DNA of 64,000 bases from Micropterix aruncella (GCA_944548615.1 OX155950.1:29977691-30041690), one strand, 5' to 3'; shown: positions 42,728 through 54,676, numbered from the stretch's first letter. Numbers and translations are program-made. Notes: generated by a model not told the origin, from the letters alone.

Positions 42728-45700
42728 ATTTCAAATTTCAAATTATTTATTGAGTTAAAATTATGGGTACATTCAATATACAAAAGTCTTAACCTAACTA
42801 GGCTGCCGCCTGTTCCAAGGTAGACAATTTATTTTAGTTATCCTAAGAAATCTATAATATTATATTTATATAAATAATCAAAATCATACTTAATGTAACA
42901 GAAATATCTTAATTACCTAATAAAAATTCGTAAGAAAATGTCATGAAAATTGTCAATATTATTTTATTTTAAAACATGATAAAAATTAATATATATTTAT
43001 ATATGTATTAAATAATATGTATTAATAATATACAAAATAAATTCACAAAAATTAAAATAAAATTACGTTTAGAAATCATCAATTTATATTACTACATATA
43101 CTATTATGTTTTTATTATAAAAATTTTAGAGATTCAATTATTTAATAATGTTTTCAATATCTGCATATGTACAATTTAAGAGGTAGGCACTGAAACTATA
43201 TTTAAATTTATATGATATTTTAATGCCTTTAATGTTAGGTGGTAGGCAATTATAAAATTTGGGGGCAAGATAAGAGAAACTGGATTGGCCAAAAGCGGAT
43301 CTCCTGAGTGGTATTGCAAAATTTGTTTGTGCCGATCTTCTTGTTACACGAGATTGCTGGCTTTTTTTCTGTTCTCCTAACTCACTCTGGAATTTAGTGA
43401 GAGTTACCAGCACAAACATTTTTCTCACACTCAACACTCTATACTCTCGGAAAAGGTCATCGGAAGAATATGTTTGGGGTTTTTTATTGATCACCCTCAG
43501 TATAGCCTTCTGCGCTTTGTAAAGGGTGGCCAGAAGCGTTTTTGCCGCACAGCCCCAAGTTATAATGCCATATCGAATAACCGACTCGCAGACAGCAAAG
43601 TAGACACTTCTTAGCGTATTGAAATCTAAGATGTTCCGCAAACTCCTAAAGTAATACACAAGTTTTCTCAGTCTTGCCGCAACCTTCGTTAAATGATCCT
43701 CCCAGCGCAGTCTGTTGTCTAACATCACGCCCAAGTACTTAATGGAGGATACCCTGTCGACATTCATACACTGGCAATCTTGCGTTCTGATGCACGAGTG
43801 AAGCTTAATAGTTGAAGTTGGTTGGTCAGTGTTTGTCTTGCTAAAGGTCATAAAATCCGTTTTACTTATATTTAAGGTCAATAAGTTTCTATCCAACCAT
43901 CTCTTCGCGTTTCTCAGTACTAATTCAGTATCGGTAAACAGATCTGCCCAAGTCGAAGACTTGACCAATAAAACGGTGTCGTCGGCAAAACTGATGACCT
44001 TTCCTATTGCTGGGAGTTTGCAGAAATCATTCAGATACACCAAAAAGAGAATTGGACCCAACACGCTGCCCTGTGGGACACCATACGTTATATGCTGTGT
44101 AGAACTATATTCTTCGCGGAGTCTAGTCATCTGCAGTCTTTCTGATAGATACGATTTAAACCACTCTAGCGCATTTTCTCCGAGTCCGATCCGTTTCAGT
44201 TTAGTCATCAGCAAGGGGTGCGAGACAGTGTCGAAAGCCTTCGCAAGGTCGAGGAAGACTGCCGCACATTTCTCTCCTTTATCTAAAGATTCTTTGACAT
44301 GTTCAGTGAGTTCAATTAACGCATCTCCTGTACCGAGCCCCTTCCGAAAGCCAAACTGGTTATGTGCCAAAATATTGTATTCGTCTAAGAAACTGTTAAG
44401 ACGCCGTTTGACCACATGTTCTAGAATTTTACTCACCGTACTCAAGAGTGATATGGGTCTATAATTTTCTGCGGCCAAAGAATCACCACCTTTAAAGATA
44501 GGTGTTATGATACTTGTTTTCAAACATTTAGGAAATACTCCCATTTTTAGGCTCAGGTTAATTATATGGACTAAGGGAGAAACTATGTATGATTTTATTT
44601 GTTTTAATACAAAAGAAGAAATACCATCCTGGCCTGCCGATTTACTACATTTCAATTGGTTTATTATTTGGAGTATTTCTGATTCATTAGTTTGTTGCAG
44701 ACATGGCATAATGATAAGAGCATCCGCTTGTGGGCTATTTGCCAAGTTTACTAGTTGACTCTCGCTCATTTTTAGGTTCTGCAGGTGAGCATGAGCTAGA
44801 TTACTACCAACGCTTGCAAAGAAATTATTTAAGTGTTCCCTTATTTCATTTGAATCTGTAGTAGTGTTTACAATATTCCCGTTTATTTTCATTTTGTTTA
44901 TATCTACCGGCTGTTTTTCTGTGCTTGTTATTTCTCTAATGGTTTGCCATACTTTCTTAGTATCATTTTGGAAACTACGTAATTTATTTTTATAGTATAA
45001 CTCTTTCTCGGTTTTAATTAGTTTATTGCAAAGGTTCCTGTATTTTTTGTAATAGATATATAGTTCGTAGTTATCCGGATCTCTAACCAGCTGTTTGTGA
45101 ATCTTGTCCCGTTTGTGTATACTATTTACAAGACCTCTGGTAATCCAAGGTTTTATTTTTCTACTCCTGTGTCTAATAGTGCCTGTATTAGTAACTGTGG
45201 ACTGATCAATATGCCTTTTTAATATAGATATGAATTTTTCGAAAGCAATATCTACGTTTGTCTCTATAAAAGTATCTTCCCAGAGTTCAGAGTCTAGTAG
45301 GCCAGTGAGTTTATCAAATTCTAGTGTTGTCCTTGTAAATGTTTTGTGATGATTATTTCTTTTATTTTCGCTTGGAATTATCAGCATAATTGGAAAATGG
45401 TCAGTGAATTTACTTTGATAAACAAACGACATACATTTCTTTTTAGATTTTATCATCGCATGGTCAATGCAGGAACACGATCCATTTTCCACTCGAGTTG
45501 GTTTGTTTATTCCAACTTGAAGTCCAAGCTCAGCCATTAAGTTTAGATATTCGTCAGCTTGCGGATGCATTCGGTTTATTATATTAATATTTACATCTCC
45601 AACAAGGGCAACATCTGAAAACGAAATACTCCTCGACTTTATTTTTGAGCTAATCGATGCAAGGAACGGGCTTATATTTTTGTAAGATGGAGATCTATAA

Positions 45701-45890
45701 ACTGCAAAGATACATAACTTATCGTCTATTAAAATTTGCAAGCAGTTTGATTCAGTGACGAGTAGTTCCGATATGGTAACATTAAGGTTTGATTTGTAAT
45801 AAACAATGACACCATCGTTCTGGCGCATTGATAATTCAGTTACTTTTACTAAATAACCATCAAGGTAAATAAGCTGGCTTATATTTTTGT
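42728..45890 (-). mobile_element. Jockey/CR1-like LINE, 5'-truncated, otherwise well preserved
   Basis: The element reads leftward from about 45890 and ends with an AAATAATTTGAAATTTGAAAT tail at 42728. ORF2 is open for its whole visible length. The 5' UTR, any ORF1 and the first part of the endonuclease are missing. Confidence 0.88.
43138..45828 (-). CDS. LINE ORF2: endonuclease (partial) and reverse transcriptase, 896 codons open
   Basis: The frame continues about 20 codons upstream of the first ATG (YLDGYLVKVTELSMRQNDG), text typical of the endonuclease, so that ATG is not the true start. Endonuclease blocks: QNDGVIVYYK, VGDVNINI, CIDHAMIKS, FTDHFPI with the terminal catalytic Asp-His. RT blocks: AENYRPISLLS, NQFGFRKGLGTGDALIEL, VFLDLAKAFDTVSHP (Asp), YGVPQGSVLGPILFLVYLND, ISFADDTVLL (FADD), and SIKYLGVMLDN. 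The C-terminus is HNRI-like (FYNCLPPNIKGIK). No RNase H. RT catalytic residues are intact and no stop interrupts, so the copy is young; truncation of the endonuclease makes it non-autonomous. Confidence 0.93.
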   Translation of the reverse strand: MRQNDGVIVYYKSNLNVTISELLVTESNCLQILIDDKLCIFAVYRSPSYKNISPFLASISSKIKSRSISFSDVALVGDVNINIINRMHPQADEYLNLMAELGLQVGINKPTRVENGSCSCIDHAMIKSKKKCMSFVYQSKFTDHFPIMLIIPSENKRNNHHKTFTRTTLEFDKLTGLLDSELWEDTFIETNVDIAFEKFISILKRHIDQSTVTNTGTIRHRSRKIKPWITRGLVNSIHKRDKIHKQLVRDPDNYELYIYYKKYRNLCNKLIKTEKELYYKNKLRSFQNDTKKVWQTIREITSTEKQPVDINKMKINGNIVNTTTDSNEIREHLNNFFASVGSNLAHAHLQNLKMSESQLVNLANSPQADALIIMPCLQQTNESEILQIINQLKCSKSAGQDGISSFVLKQIKSYIVSPLVHIINLSLKMGVFPKCLKTSIITPIFKGGDSLAAENYRPISLLSTVSKILEHVVKRRLNSFLDEYNILAHNQFGFRKGLGTGDALIELTEHVKESLDKGEKCAAVFLDLAKAFDTVSHPLLMTKLKRIGLGENALEWFKSYLSERLQMTRLREEYSSTQHITYGVPQGSVLGPILFLVYLNDFCKLPAIGKVISFADDTVLLVKSSTWADLFTDTELVLRNAKRWLDRNLLTLNISKTDFMTFSKTNTDQPTSTIKLHSCIRTQDCQCMNVDRVSSIKYLGVMLDNRLRWEDHLTKVAARLRKLVYYFRSLRNILDFNTLRSVYFAVCESVIRYGIITWGCAAKTLLATLYKAQKAILRVINKKPQTYSSDDLFREYRVLSVRKMFVLVTLTKFQSELGEQKKSQQSRVTRRSAQTNFAIPLRRSAFGQSSFSYLAPKFYNCLPPNIKGIKISYKFKYSFSAYLLNCTYADIENIIK

Positions 45891-46623
45891 TTTATAATTA
45901 GCTTTAAACTGTTAAAACCTTCAACGCTTCATCTTTTTTTGCCGCAAATCCGCGCCGGAACCATGACTAATTTTAACTTCAAAGCATTATCTGTGAATGC
46001 GGAACATGCTGTAATTGCTTAACAAAAAAACATGCGAAGGCAATTATTCTAATAGTGTTAGCTTGAATCGCATTGAATCCCCGCGTCTTAGCGTACCTTC
46101 ATAGGTGGCATGCTGATTTATCATTTTACTAAACGGCGAATGATAAAGGTGCATGTAATTGCGGTGTTCCCTGGAAAGGATTCGTAATGGAGAATGAGGA
46201 TAGTCAAGGAGAAAAAGTTTTTCTGAGATTACACTACTGGCCAAAGTATTGCGAATTTAAAAATCCTATTATTTTAAAGATTGAATAATATACCTATACC
46301 TATATTTTAAAGTTAAACTGATATTTTAGAATATTCTAAAATCACCCCAAAACAAGGAGAGCCTTAGGGAATGATATTCAAAATTTGGCACAATGAAAAT
46401 ACTGAAAGAAGTGTTGCCAAACCTTGTTGATTTCGTGCCCAGAGAAGTGTCTGCTGTGATCAAAGCCAGAGGCGGCCCATATTAAACGCTGTTAGGTTAA
46501 ATTGCACTCATTTATCATATTTCCTGCTCAGATGAACTTAGGTAAACTTTAAATGATTTGTTTATTCCATTTTACTTCATTTTATACTAAAATGTACTGA
46601 CTTCTGAATACCTGTATTTTTTA
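45891..46623. other. No gene recognised
   Basis: AT-rich unique-looking DNA between the LINE and the next MITE copy. Confidence 0.4.
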
Positions 46624-46873
46624 CACAACTGCCCAACAAAAAAGGAGTGTAATGTGTTCAGGGTTCATCTATGTATGTTGTCCGTCTAAATGTCAATAAA
46701 TTATTATAAATATGTCGTGTTTAGTCTCAAATGAAAGGTCTGATCAAGAACATTCAGGAAATATACATGTATATATATATGGATAAATACATAAACAACA
46801 AATATTTAATTATAAAAACGTAATAAAAATAATTATAAAATACAAAAGCTCACTTTCTGAAACGGCAGTCGTG
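46624..46873. mobile_element. CACGACTGCC MITE, internally deleted copy (250 bp)
   Basis: Starts CACAACTGCCCAACAAAAAA and ends GGCAGTCGTG. Compared with 25492-25880, about 140 bp containing the ACCATAACTTCTAAACG segment are missing. The rest aligns, including AAATATGTCGTGTTTAGT. Confidence 0.75.
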
Positions 46874-47049
46874 TTTTTATTCCTTTTAATATATTACTTG
46901 TTTTATATATTAGTTTAAATTTTGTTAACACTTCAATGTACTAATGTAGAGTATAATACAGTATTACATACATATACAGGCGAGTTTTTAATTAGTCACC
47001 TACTTGTACTGGGTGAATCAGAATGACTAGTTAAACATATTTTTTATTA

Positions 47050-47225
47050 AAAAAAATCATAAAAACTTTTTTTTGTTTTGGTCATTTTTGTAAATCATAT
47101 ATATTAAAGAAAAGTATGAGAAGCGTTAAGCGCGCTGCGTATTTAAGGGGTAGGTAAAATATTGCTAATATTGTTTATTAGCGATATTTCATCTACCACT
47201 AGATAGCGCATCGTGTCGTGCATGA
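47050..47225. mobile_element. Fold-back repeat (copy 2 of 3), eroded hairpin
   Basis: GGTAGGTAAAATATTGCTAA and TTAGCGATATTTCATCTACC are the two arms; several pairs are lost compared with 24580-24632. The flanks GAGAAGCGTTAAGCGCGCTGCG and CTAGATAGCGCATCGTG match the other copies. Confidence 0.7.
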
Positions 47226-47461
47226 GTTTTTAATTAGTGGCATGTCACTAATTAAAAATTCATCCTGTATGTATACAATAAAACGTAGCTTCTGCCGTTC
47301 AAATGCTACATTATTAGTGATTCCCAGTATTCCGTCGTTTTCAGTAATCCGGCAGTGCTCTGGTCCGATAACTAGCGGATTTCCGAGAGACCACTGTAGC
47401 TGTAATTTAGATTTAGTAATATATTATCAAACATCACCCCGATATAGACAAGATATGTCTA

Positions 47462-47661
47462 NNNNNNNNNNNNNNNNNNNNNNNNNNNNNNNNNNNNNNN
47501 NNNNNNNNNNNNNNNNNNNNNNNNNNNNNNNNNNNNNNNNNNNNNNNNNNNNNNNNNNNNNNNNNNNNNNNNNNNNNNNNNNNNNNNNNNNNNNNNNNNN
47601 NNNNNNNNNNNNNNNNNNNNNNNNNNNNNNNNNNNNNNNNNNNNNNNNNNNNNNNNNNNNN
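47462..47661. other. Assembly gap (200 N)
   Basis: Exactly 200 N, a conventional size for a gap of unknown or estimated length. Open frames spanning it are meaningless. Confidence 0.99.
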
Positions 47662-48638
<977 letters not shown>

Positions 48639-48639
48639 A

Positions 48640-49620
48640 TTTTAATTTATAATAATAATAATAATTATTTTTTATTTTATTATTTTTTATATTTTATTCC
48701 CTTTTTCAGTAGTTTAAACAATTGTCTAAACCGCAGAATAAAATCTACAAGCGTGAATCCCCTCTTTTGCGGTATAGAGGTGACTGTCGCATCGTATTCA
48801 TATGAGTTCCGCTCGTTTCACGGTAAATATTGCTATCCATAATGCAGGTAGGCAGAATGTCAGCTATCATCAGCTGTTTAAAAATTTACAAATTTTACTT
48901 ATCATCAACATGGAAAATAGACTCAGAATTTTCGAACATTATTTACAATTAATTATTTTTAATTGGTCCTCTCCAAGGTTTTCAATTGCTTTGGAATCTT
49001 TCACTCCTCGCTGATTGGTGGACCGCGAATATAATTGTGAAAATATAGAAATAATAAAATTTTGCTGAATTTTAATGAAAACCTCTGAAAGGCTTTCAAC
49101 GCATTTAAAATTAATCGACTTGTTCACTTTGAGATTAACTGGGTTAATTTGTAGACAAATATTTTAAATTTGTGAGAACATGAGATCAGTTACAGCATTT
49201 GTAAAAGTTTTCACTATCATTCCCCACGTTATAGAGTATTTAAGAGTTCTTCTAAATAAGACTTTAATCTAAGTGCACATTTTTAGACCATTATCTATAT
49301 ATTCGCATCTAAATTAATTATAATTAATCTGTAAATGGCGAGTGCTGTATAGAAAGACAGTGAGGATTCATCTATACACAAAATTCGGCATGTAGCCACG
49401 GGCTTAGCGAAGGTTTTTGAGCGTGATATCCCTTCGAGGTTGACCCGATTGAAAGGTATAGTCGACAATGAGCGCGGATAGTGAGAATGCAACGCATTAA
49501 TCACGTTCGATTCAACTGTTTACGCAAATGTATACTGACCGGCGAAAATGTATGTGCTTATGTGCCCAACAACGCATCTGAGTATCAAATTTCAAGTCGA
49601 TAAGTCCAATATTTCGAGTC
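48640..49620. other. AT-rich stretch, nothing recognised
   Basis: No supportable gene, RNA or element end. The short frames have no motif. Confidence 0.4.
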
Positions 49621-50100
49621 TGGTGGACCGATTTTAACCACAACCTTTCCAACTATTGCTATGACTCTATTTCAAATTTTAGCTCAATCAGATTATGCGT
49701 TTGGGCGCTATCGTGTAGAAATACAAACAGACAACCAGACAGACAGACACATAAACAGACTTCTATCTGAAAATGGTCTAACTCCTGTCAGGTGGGCTCA
49801 AAATTGATATTAGGCTCGATTGCGTTTTTTCATGAATTAAAATTGGACTTCATGCGAAAGAAAAAGAGCAATGCGTTAGAGCGGAATATGCACCAATTTT
49901 CTCGCACCAAAATTACATAGCCATCCGAATAAGTTTGAACACATTTCCTTGCGGTCTTATATTTTCTTCGGTGAGGAGTTTTAATAGTTCACGGCGAAAC
50001 GCAACTGGGCACATTTCCGCCTTCTTCTCGAAAAAAAAAATTAACGCGTTCTCGATACCTTCCGTCCTCGTCGGCTGGTGGGCCGGCAAAGTAAAAACAA
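49620..50100 (+). repeat. Dispersed repeat (CAGACAGAC / GGTGGGCCGGCAAAG type)
   Basis: GGGCGCTATCGTGTAGAAATAC, a CAGACAGACAGACAC run, CTTCTATCTGAAAATGGTC, AATGCGTTAGAGCGGAAT and GGCTGGTGGGCCGGCAAAGTA occur in this order. The first and last parts match 14330-14570, and the middle matches 63090-63220 and 63340-63365. Confidence 0.6.
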
Positions 50101-50192
50101 TGTGAGCAACCTTTAATTAAAACAGTCATAAATACCATTAATAAAAATGGATGATACGATGTGTTTATCACTAACTAATGTATTATTATTAT

Positions 50193-50575
50193 CGCTAATT
50201 AGCGGCGGCGCGATTTACAATCAGGCAAATTAGGCCTAAATCGGTGCGAGCGAGGCGGCGCGACGGCCGTGCGAGCGACCGGCGCGATTTCCCGCCGGCC
50301 AATGGGCGGAGGGCGGCGCAAGCGCGCGGCGCGCTTTTCCGCGCTTTTCCGCGACTCGCCGCTCACTCGCGTGCGAAAGTTGGAGCGGCGCGACGCTCCG
50401 GCCGGCCGACGAACGGGCGGCGCGAATCACGTACGGCGACTTTACGCGAAGGCGAGCGGCGCATTCTCGGCGCGACCGCCGCCACGCGCAGTCGTTTCCG
50501 CGCCACGCGCTCTCGCAACTCGTATCGCCGGTTCCGCGATGTTCGTCAGTACGGTCGACCGCTCGCGTAAATAAA
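50193..50575 (+). promoter_or_regulatory. CpG island, candidate gene promoter
   Basis: About 360 bp with very dense CG dinucleotides stand in AT-rich DNA, bordered on the left by the palindrome CGCTAATTAGCG. GCCAATGGGCGG near 50298 resembles a CCAAT box, and TCAGT at 50546-50550 would suit an arthropod initiator. Frames open here only because stop codons are scarce in GC-rich DNA. A likely first exon follows. Confidence 0.55.
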
Positions 50576-50764
50576 CTACTAAAAGTGTTATCTTGCACAT
50601 TAACACAAAGACGTCAATCGTGTTTAATTACTTATCGATAATGGTGTGACTTTTAAATATTGTTTACGTTTTAATAATAATCTTATTAATTAACTGGGTG
50701 ACAAAATAATTAGCTGGCAGACGCTGCAGACACGCCGCACCGCCAAAACATTAATTTCATGAAG
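50546..50764 (+). CDS. Candidate first exon: leader, ATG AAG, splice donor
   Basis: Downstream of the CpG island, TTTCATGAAG is followed at once by GTAAGT, a consensus 5' splice site at 50765. The start codon would be 50759-50761 and only two codons would lie in this exon. Other ATGs occur in the leader (50539, 50641), so the reading frame is not certain. No second exon could be found by eye in the 13 kb that remain, so the intron would be long. The coding call is tentative; the exon boundary is the better supported part. Confidence 0.35.
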
Positions 50765-50983
50765 GTAAGTTCATTATTAAATTAAGCACTAATTAAAAAT
50801 TAAATTTATAAACGTCATGTCCAGTTTTTATCCTCTATAATTCTAGAGCATAATGAGCTTCTCCAGACGCGTGGGATCTCGACGTGGCGCACAGTATTTC
50901 ATTTTATACTTTTACATATAACGCACCAATTATATTAGATGTTCTGATGCGTATATATTATAGGGATGCAGATATAGAAATTT

Positions 50984-51980
50984 ATTAGGTATTGCTACCA
51001 GTTCTAATTGTTAATATTTTAATGTCATCCGACTATATTCATCAAGCTGATTCCGAAACTGCAATTATCTTTATTCGGCCTCAATAAATACGCTAGTTGT
51101 AGGCATTTAAAGAAGTGTCAAACACCTACATTCCGGTAGGTTAGTTTATTTTTTTTTCAAACAATTCACAAACACCTATATAGGTGTAGGTTAGGTTTGT
51201 TTTTTTAAACCATCGTAACCACTAATTTAAAAATGAAAGCAAAAAAAACTTTAAAACGAAAAACACAACGCTTTTTATCATCAGATTATCAGATTTAGCA
51301 TTAAAATGATTGTAGTGTGTTTTGTATTTTATTTATTTAGGCGAGGTAGCAATATTTAATCAATTCCCAGATATACAATCTAGTAAAGATAAAATCCACA
51401 CAAATGCTATCTTATCTGCTTCGCTTAAAAAAGTTATAAAAATATTAATATTTATACTTTTGCTTTGCCACAATCAATTTTTAACATTGGATAATTTTAT
51501 AAAATAAAACGTTTAATGATTAAATTTAGTAGCTACTTATTTTTGATCAAATTATTCAGCAAAAGATACTAATACTGAATTTAGAGCGTGATTTTTATCC
51601 TAAAACTTGGGAATATATTAGGGGTTGCTACCTCGCCTATTTAAAAAAAGACCAAGACTACTAAATTCGATCGTTTTAATGTTAAATCTATGATAAAAGT
51701 CGCGTAAATGTTTTTAATATTAGAAAAAAAAAAGTTAGTTTTTATGATGGTTTTAAAAAAAACTAATCCAACCTACTGACAAATAAGTGTTTTTGAATTG
51801 TTTAAAAAAAACAAACCATAACCTACCAAAATGTAGATGTTTGACACTTCTTTAAATGCCTGTATCTCTCTTATTTATTGAGTCGAACAAAAAATAATTA
51901 CAGTTTCGAAATCAGCGTGGTGAATATAGTCAGGTGATGTTAAAAAATTAAAAAATGTATAACTGGTAGCAATACCTAAT
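50984..51980. mobile_element. Large fold-back element: about 360-bp inverted arms around a 270-bp loop
   Basis: Outer ends ATTAGGTATTGCTACCAGTT and its reverse complement AACTGGTAGCAATACCTAAT; inner ends GGCGAGGTAGCAAT (51340) and GGTTGCTACCTCGCC (51623). The arms (50984-51352 and 51624-51980) align throughout with point changes and small indels. The loop text (AATCTAGTAAAGATAAAATCC ... TTGGATAATTTTATAAA) recurs at 54181-54320. Arm fragments recur at 9520 and 52640-52845. No gene. Confidence 0.85.
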
Positions 51981-52172
51981 TAATAACAAGATTTGCTTCT
52001 CGATAAAGTAAGCGATTAATATTTTTAACTTTAGCATTAATTATAGCATGACTTTTTTGGGTAGATCCACTATGCGCCGCTGCGCGCCTCTAATTAACAA
52101 GGAAAACTGTCTCCGGCGACAAGATAGAATGTGTCTGATTTCAGCCCGTCTTTTCTATTTCGAATCTGCTGC

Positions 52173-52204
52173 GTTCTCTCTCTCTCTCTCTCCCTCTCTC
52201 TCTA
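52173..52204. repeat. (CT)n microsatellite
   Basis: CTCTCTCTCTCTCTCCCTCT and continuation. Confidence 0.9.
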
Positions 52205-52224
52205 TAAATCAACACAATTTAAAG

Positions 52225-52400
52225 TTAGCGATTTTTCCCGCCATAATTAGCCTGAGCTTGCATTTTTGCCCCGAGCTAAGAATCCTGAATAAGCGGGCGC
52301 GCGCTAATTAGCGTGCATTCAATTAATTAACGAACGATCCAGGTATCCGAGCGCCTTAATTGGTGCTCGCAATTACTTAGTCGAACTTAGCAGATAGATT
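52225..52400. promoter_or_regulatory. Homeodomain-site-rich island 1
   Basis: GC-richer than its surroundings, with ATAATTAGCC, CGCTAATTAGCG (52302-52313), CAATTAATTAAC, CTTAATTGG and CAATTAC in 175 bp. TAATTA cores are the classic homeodomain target. No coding frame. An enhancer is plausible but not shown. Confidence 0.4.
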
Positions 52401-52639
52401 TAGCCTTGTAATATACTGACGCATCGATAATTATCATTGTGGGACAATTACGGGGGAGTTTATGTATTATAGAAACATTTTTCATTTGCCAAAAAAAAAA
52501 CACCTCTTGATTCGATAATTGTTATGCTAAATATTTAGAAAATAGAAATTTTATATAAAATAGCCTCGGACACGCAATATTTCGAGAAAAAAAACAGTCA
52601 ACATAGTACCATGTGTGAAAAAACATTTTTTTTGTTGTT

Positions 52640-52845
52640 TTTTAATATGGTTAAAAAATAAGCTACCACCAGGTGAATTGTTTTAAAATACTAACTTAAC
52701 CTCCCAAAATGTAGGTGTTTGACCCTTCTTTAAATATCAATATCTCTCGTATTTACTGAATCCGAATAAAGAATATTGCAGGTTCGGAATCAGCGTGGTG
52801 AATATAGTCGGGTGACTAAAAAATCAACAATGTTAAATAGGTTCC
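52640..52845 (+). repeat. Arm fragment of the large fold-back family
   Basis: CCAAAATGTAGGTGTTTGACCCTTC, then AATATCTCTCGTATTTACTGAATC, then GAATCAGCGTGGTGAATATAGTCGGGTGA parallels the right arm at 51825-51940. Confidence 0.75.
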
Positions 52846-52853
52846 TATCACTA

Positions 52854-53139
52854 CACGACTGCCAAAACACAAAAGGAGTGTAATGCGCTCAGGGTTCATC
52901 TATGTAGGTTTTACGTTTCTTTATTCCACCATAACTTCTAAACGCTTGAACCGATTTAGAAGTGTGCAGTATTGTTAGAGTCGTTATATCATCCTGGATG
53001 TCATAGGACACCTTAACTGTCCAAATATCAAGTAAATAGTTGTCTAAATGTCCAAATCTCCAAATATCAATAAATTAACTAAAATATATCGTGTTTAGTG
53101 TCAAATGAAAGGTCTGATTTAAAACATAAAAACGTGTTT
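52854..53139. mobile_element. CACGACTGCC MITE, copy 3 (right end lost)
   Basis: Starts CACGACTGCCAAAACACAAA, keeps CACCATAACTTCTAAACGCTTG and AAATATATCGTGTTTAGTGT, then breaks off before the terminal GGCAGTCGTG. Confidence 0.75.
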
Positions 53140-53419
53140 TTTTTCCATTAATTATATTTACTTGTACATATTATGGGCGCTCCTAATTAGAAGTGTTATT
53201 ATTATATTGTGATTTGGATATTCGTAAACAGAGCGTTGCCCTTCGGAGACCCGATAATTAAGAGTGTTTTTCAGCGGGGGCACTTGAGCCCGGAACACGC
53301 CACGCCAGCTCCGACATGCGATTTCTAAAAATGTGGTTATAATGCGCCTCATTTAAAAGTCTCGTTAATTGAGTCGCTTCAAAATACCCCTTTCAGCGGA
53401 AAACATTCCAAATGAGGAA

Positions 53420-53670
53420 AATAATGGAGATCTCATTAGCGGCGCTAATTAGCGTCCGTCACCTGTGCTGGAATAGAAACGTCTCGCCGGCTCTAATGTG
53501 ACCGAGAATCGCTCCTCGGCCGTTATCTGGAGAGCCGCTGCCGCAGCAGTCACTATTAATTCCGCTTAGATTTTAATTGGCATACCTAAGGGATGCTAAT
53601 TAGAGCCGACGGTGGCTGAATAACTAACGTCGTAATTGGCGGCGGCCGCGGGGGTGCCGCACGCTCAGAC
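53420..53670. promoter_or_regulatory. Homeodomain-site-rich island 2
   Basis: CTCATTAGCGG, CGCTAATTAGCG (53443-53454), TATTAATTCC, TTTTAATTGG, GCTAATTAGAGC and CGTAATTGGC lie within 230 bp of GC-rich non-coding sequence (CTCGGCCGTTATCTGGAGAG and GCGGCGGCCGCGG patches). Confidence 0.45.
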
Positions 53671-54180
53671 AAAGTTTGCGCTTGACCATAAATTGATATT
53701 TAATTTTACTAGGATAAATAGTCTAAACCGCAATAATTTATAGCTAGTTTGATGGTTAAATTATTATACGTTACTTGAATATATAGGTATTATTGTAATA
53801 AAAATATATATTAGCAATAAAATGATTATACTAAATATTTAGATTTAAAATTAAAGTGAAATATTTAGATGTAGCTTCAAAATAAAATAAGCAACCTTTT
53901 AAACAAAATTATGTGTCTTATTGGTAAATATATTTGTTTATTGATTTATAGATATAAAATATTTAGATTTAAAATGAAATTAAAATAAAGAACTTTTTAA
54001 ACATGGTTAAATTATTGGTCAATTTATTTGTTTATTTATTTATAGATTTATTTATTTACCTATTTATTCACTGAATATTAGTCGGTTAGTTAGTTAATAA
54101 TTTAAATATTATTATGTTAGTTTTTAAGAATGAATGAACCATCTGAGAGAATAATAAAAAAAGATAATAGAATACACGTA
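53671..54180. other. AT-rich stretch, nothing recognised
   Basis: ATATTTAGATTTAAAAT-like words recur near 53840, 53865 and 53958 (diverged tandem). No gene. Confidence 0.45.
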
Positions 54181-54320
54181 CAATCTAGTGGGGTGATAAA
54201 ATCCTTACAAATGTCATTTAATCTGCTTCGCTAAAAAAACTGTGCGAATATTATTATTTATACTCTTCATTTTGGAAAAACTTTTATATATATTGGATAA
54301 TTTTATAAATGAAGTAATAA
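54181..54320 (+). repeat. Copy of the loop of the large fold-back element
   Basis: CAATCTAGTGGGGTGATAAAATCC ... ATCTGCTTCGCTAAAAAAAC ... ATTGGATAATTTTATAAA parallels 51378-51505 in order, without the inverted arms. Confidence 0.75.
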
Positions 54321-54676
54321 AAATTTTAAAAATATCACAGGCAAACCAAAGGGGTAAGACTTCTTCCTTCTCTCCGCTTCGCGTATCAATAATATCGAAA
54401 AATAGCTATCCACTGAGGAAATTACCTTCGTCTGCGAAAATGCAGTGCTGCAAACGAGTTTAACTTATTTTATTCGCAGTCTTTATCATATATTTAGAGA
54501 TTTTTTGAGACAGGATTTTTAACCACCAGACTCGTATTTCCAATATGGTTCTTATCTATATGATGATAAAATTATGCCATATGCTGAGTTATACTTACGT
54601 TTTATATCCGAATATCTGTCGGGAAAAACGGAAACTCAATACAAAAAGGTTAAAATGTATGAATAAAATAATAAAA

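Noticed and set aside
50236..50598. Arg/Ala-rich open frames on both strands of the CpG island
   Set aside because: Stop codons are rare in GC-rich DNA; several frames are open at once and none has a domain. The block fits a promoter better.
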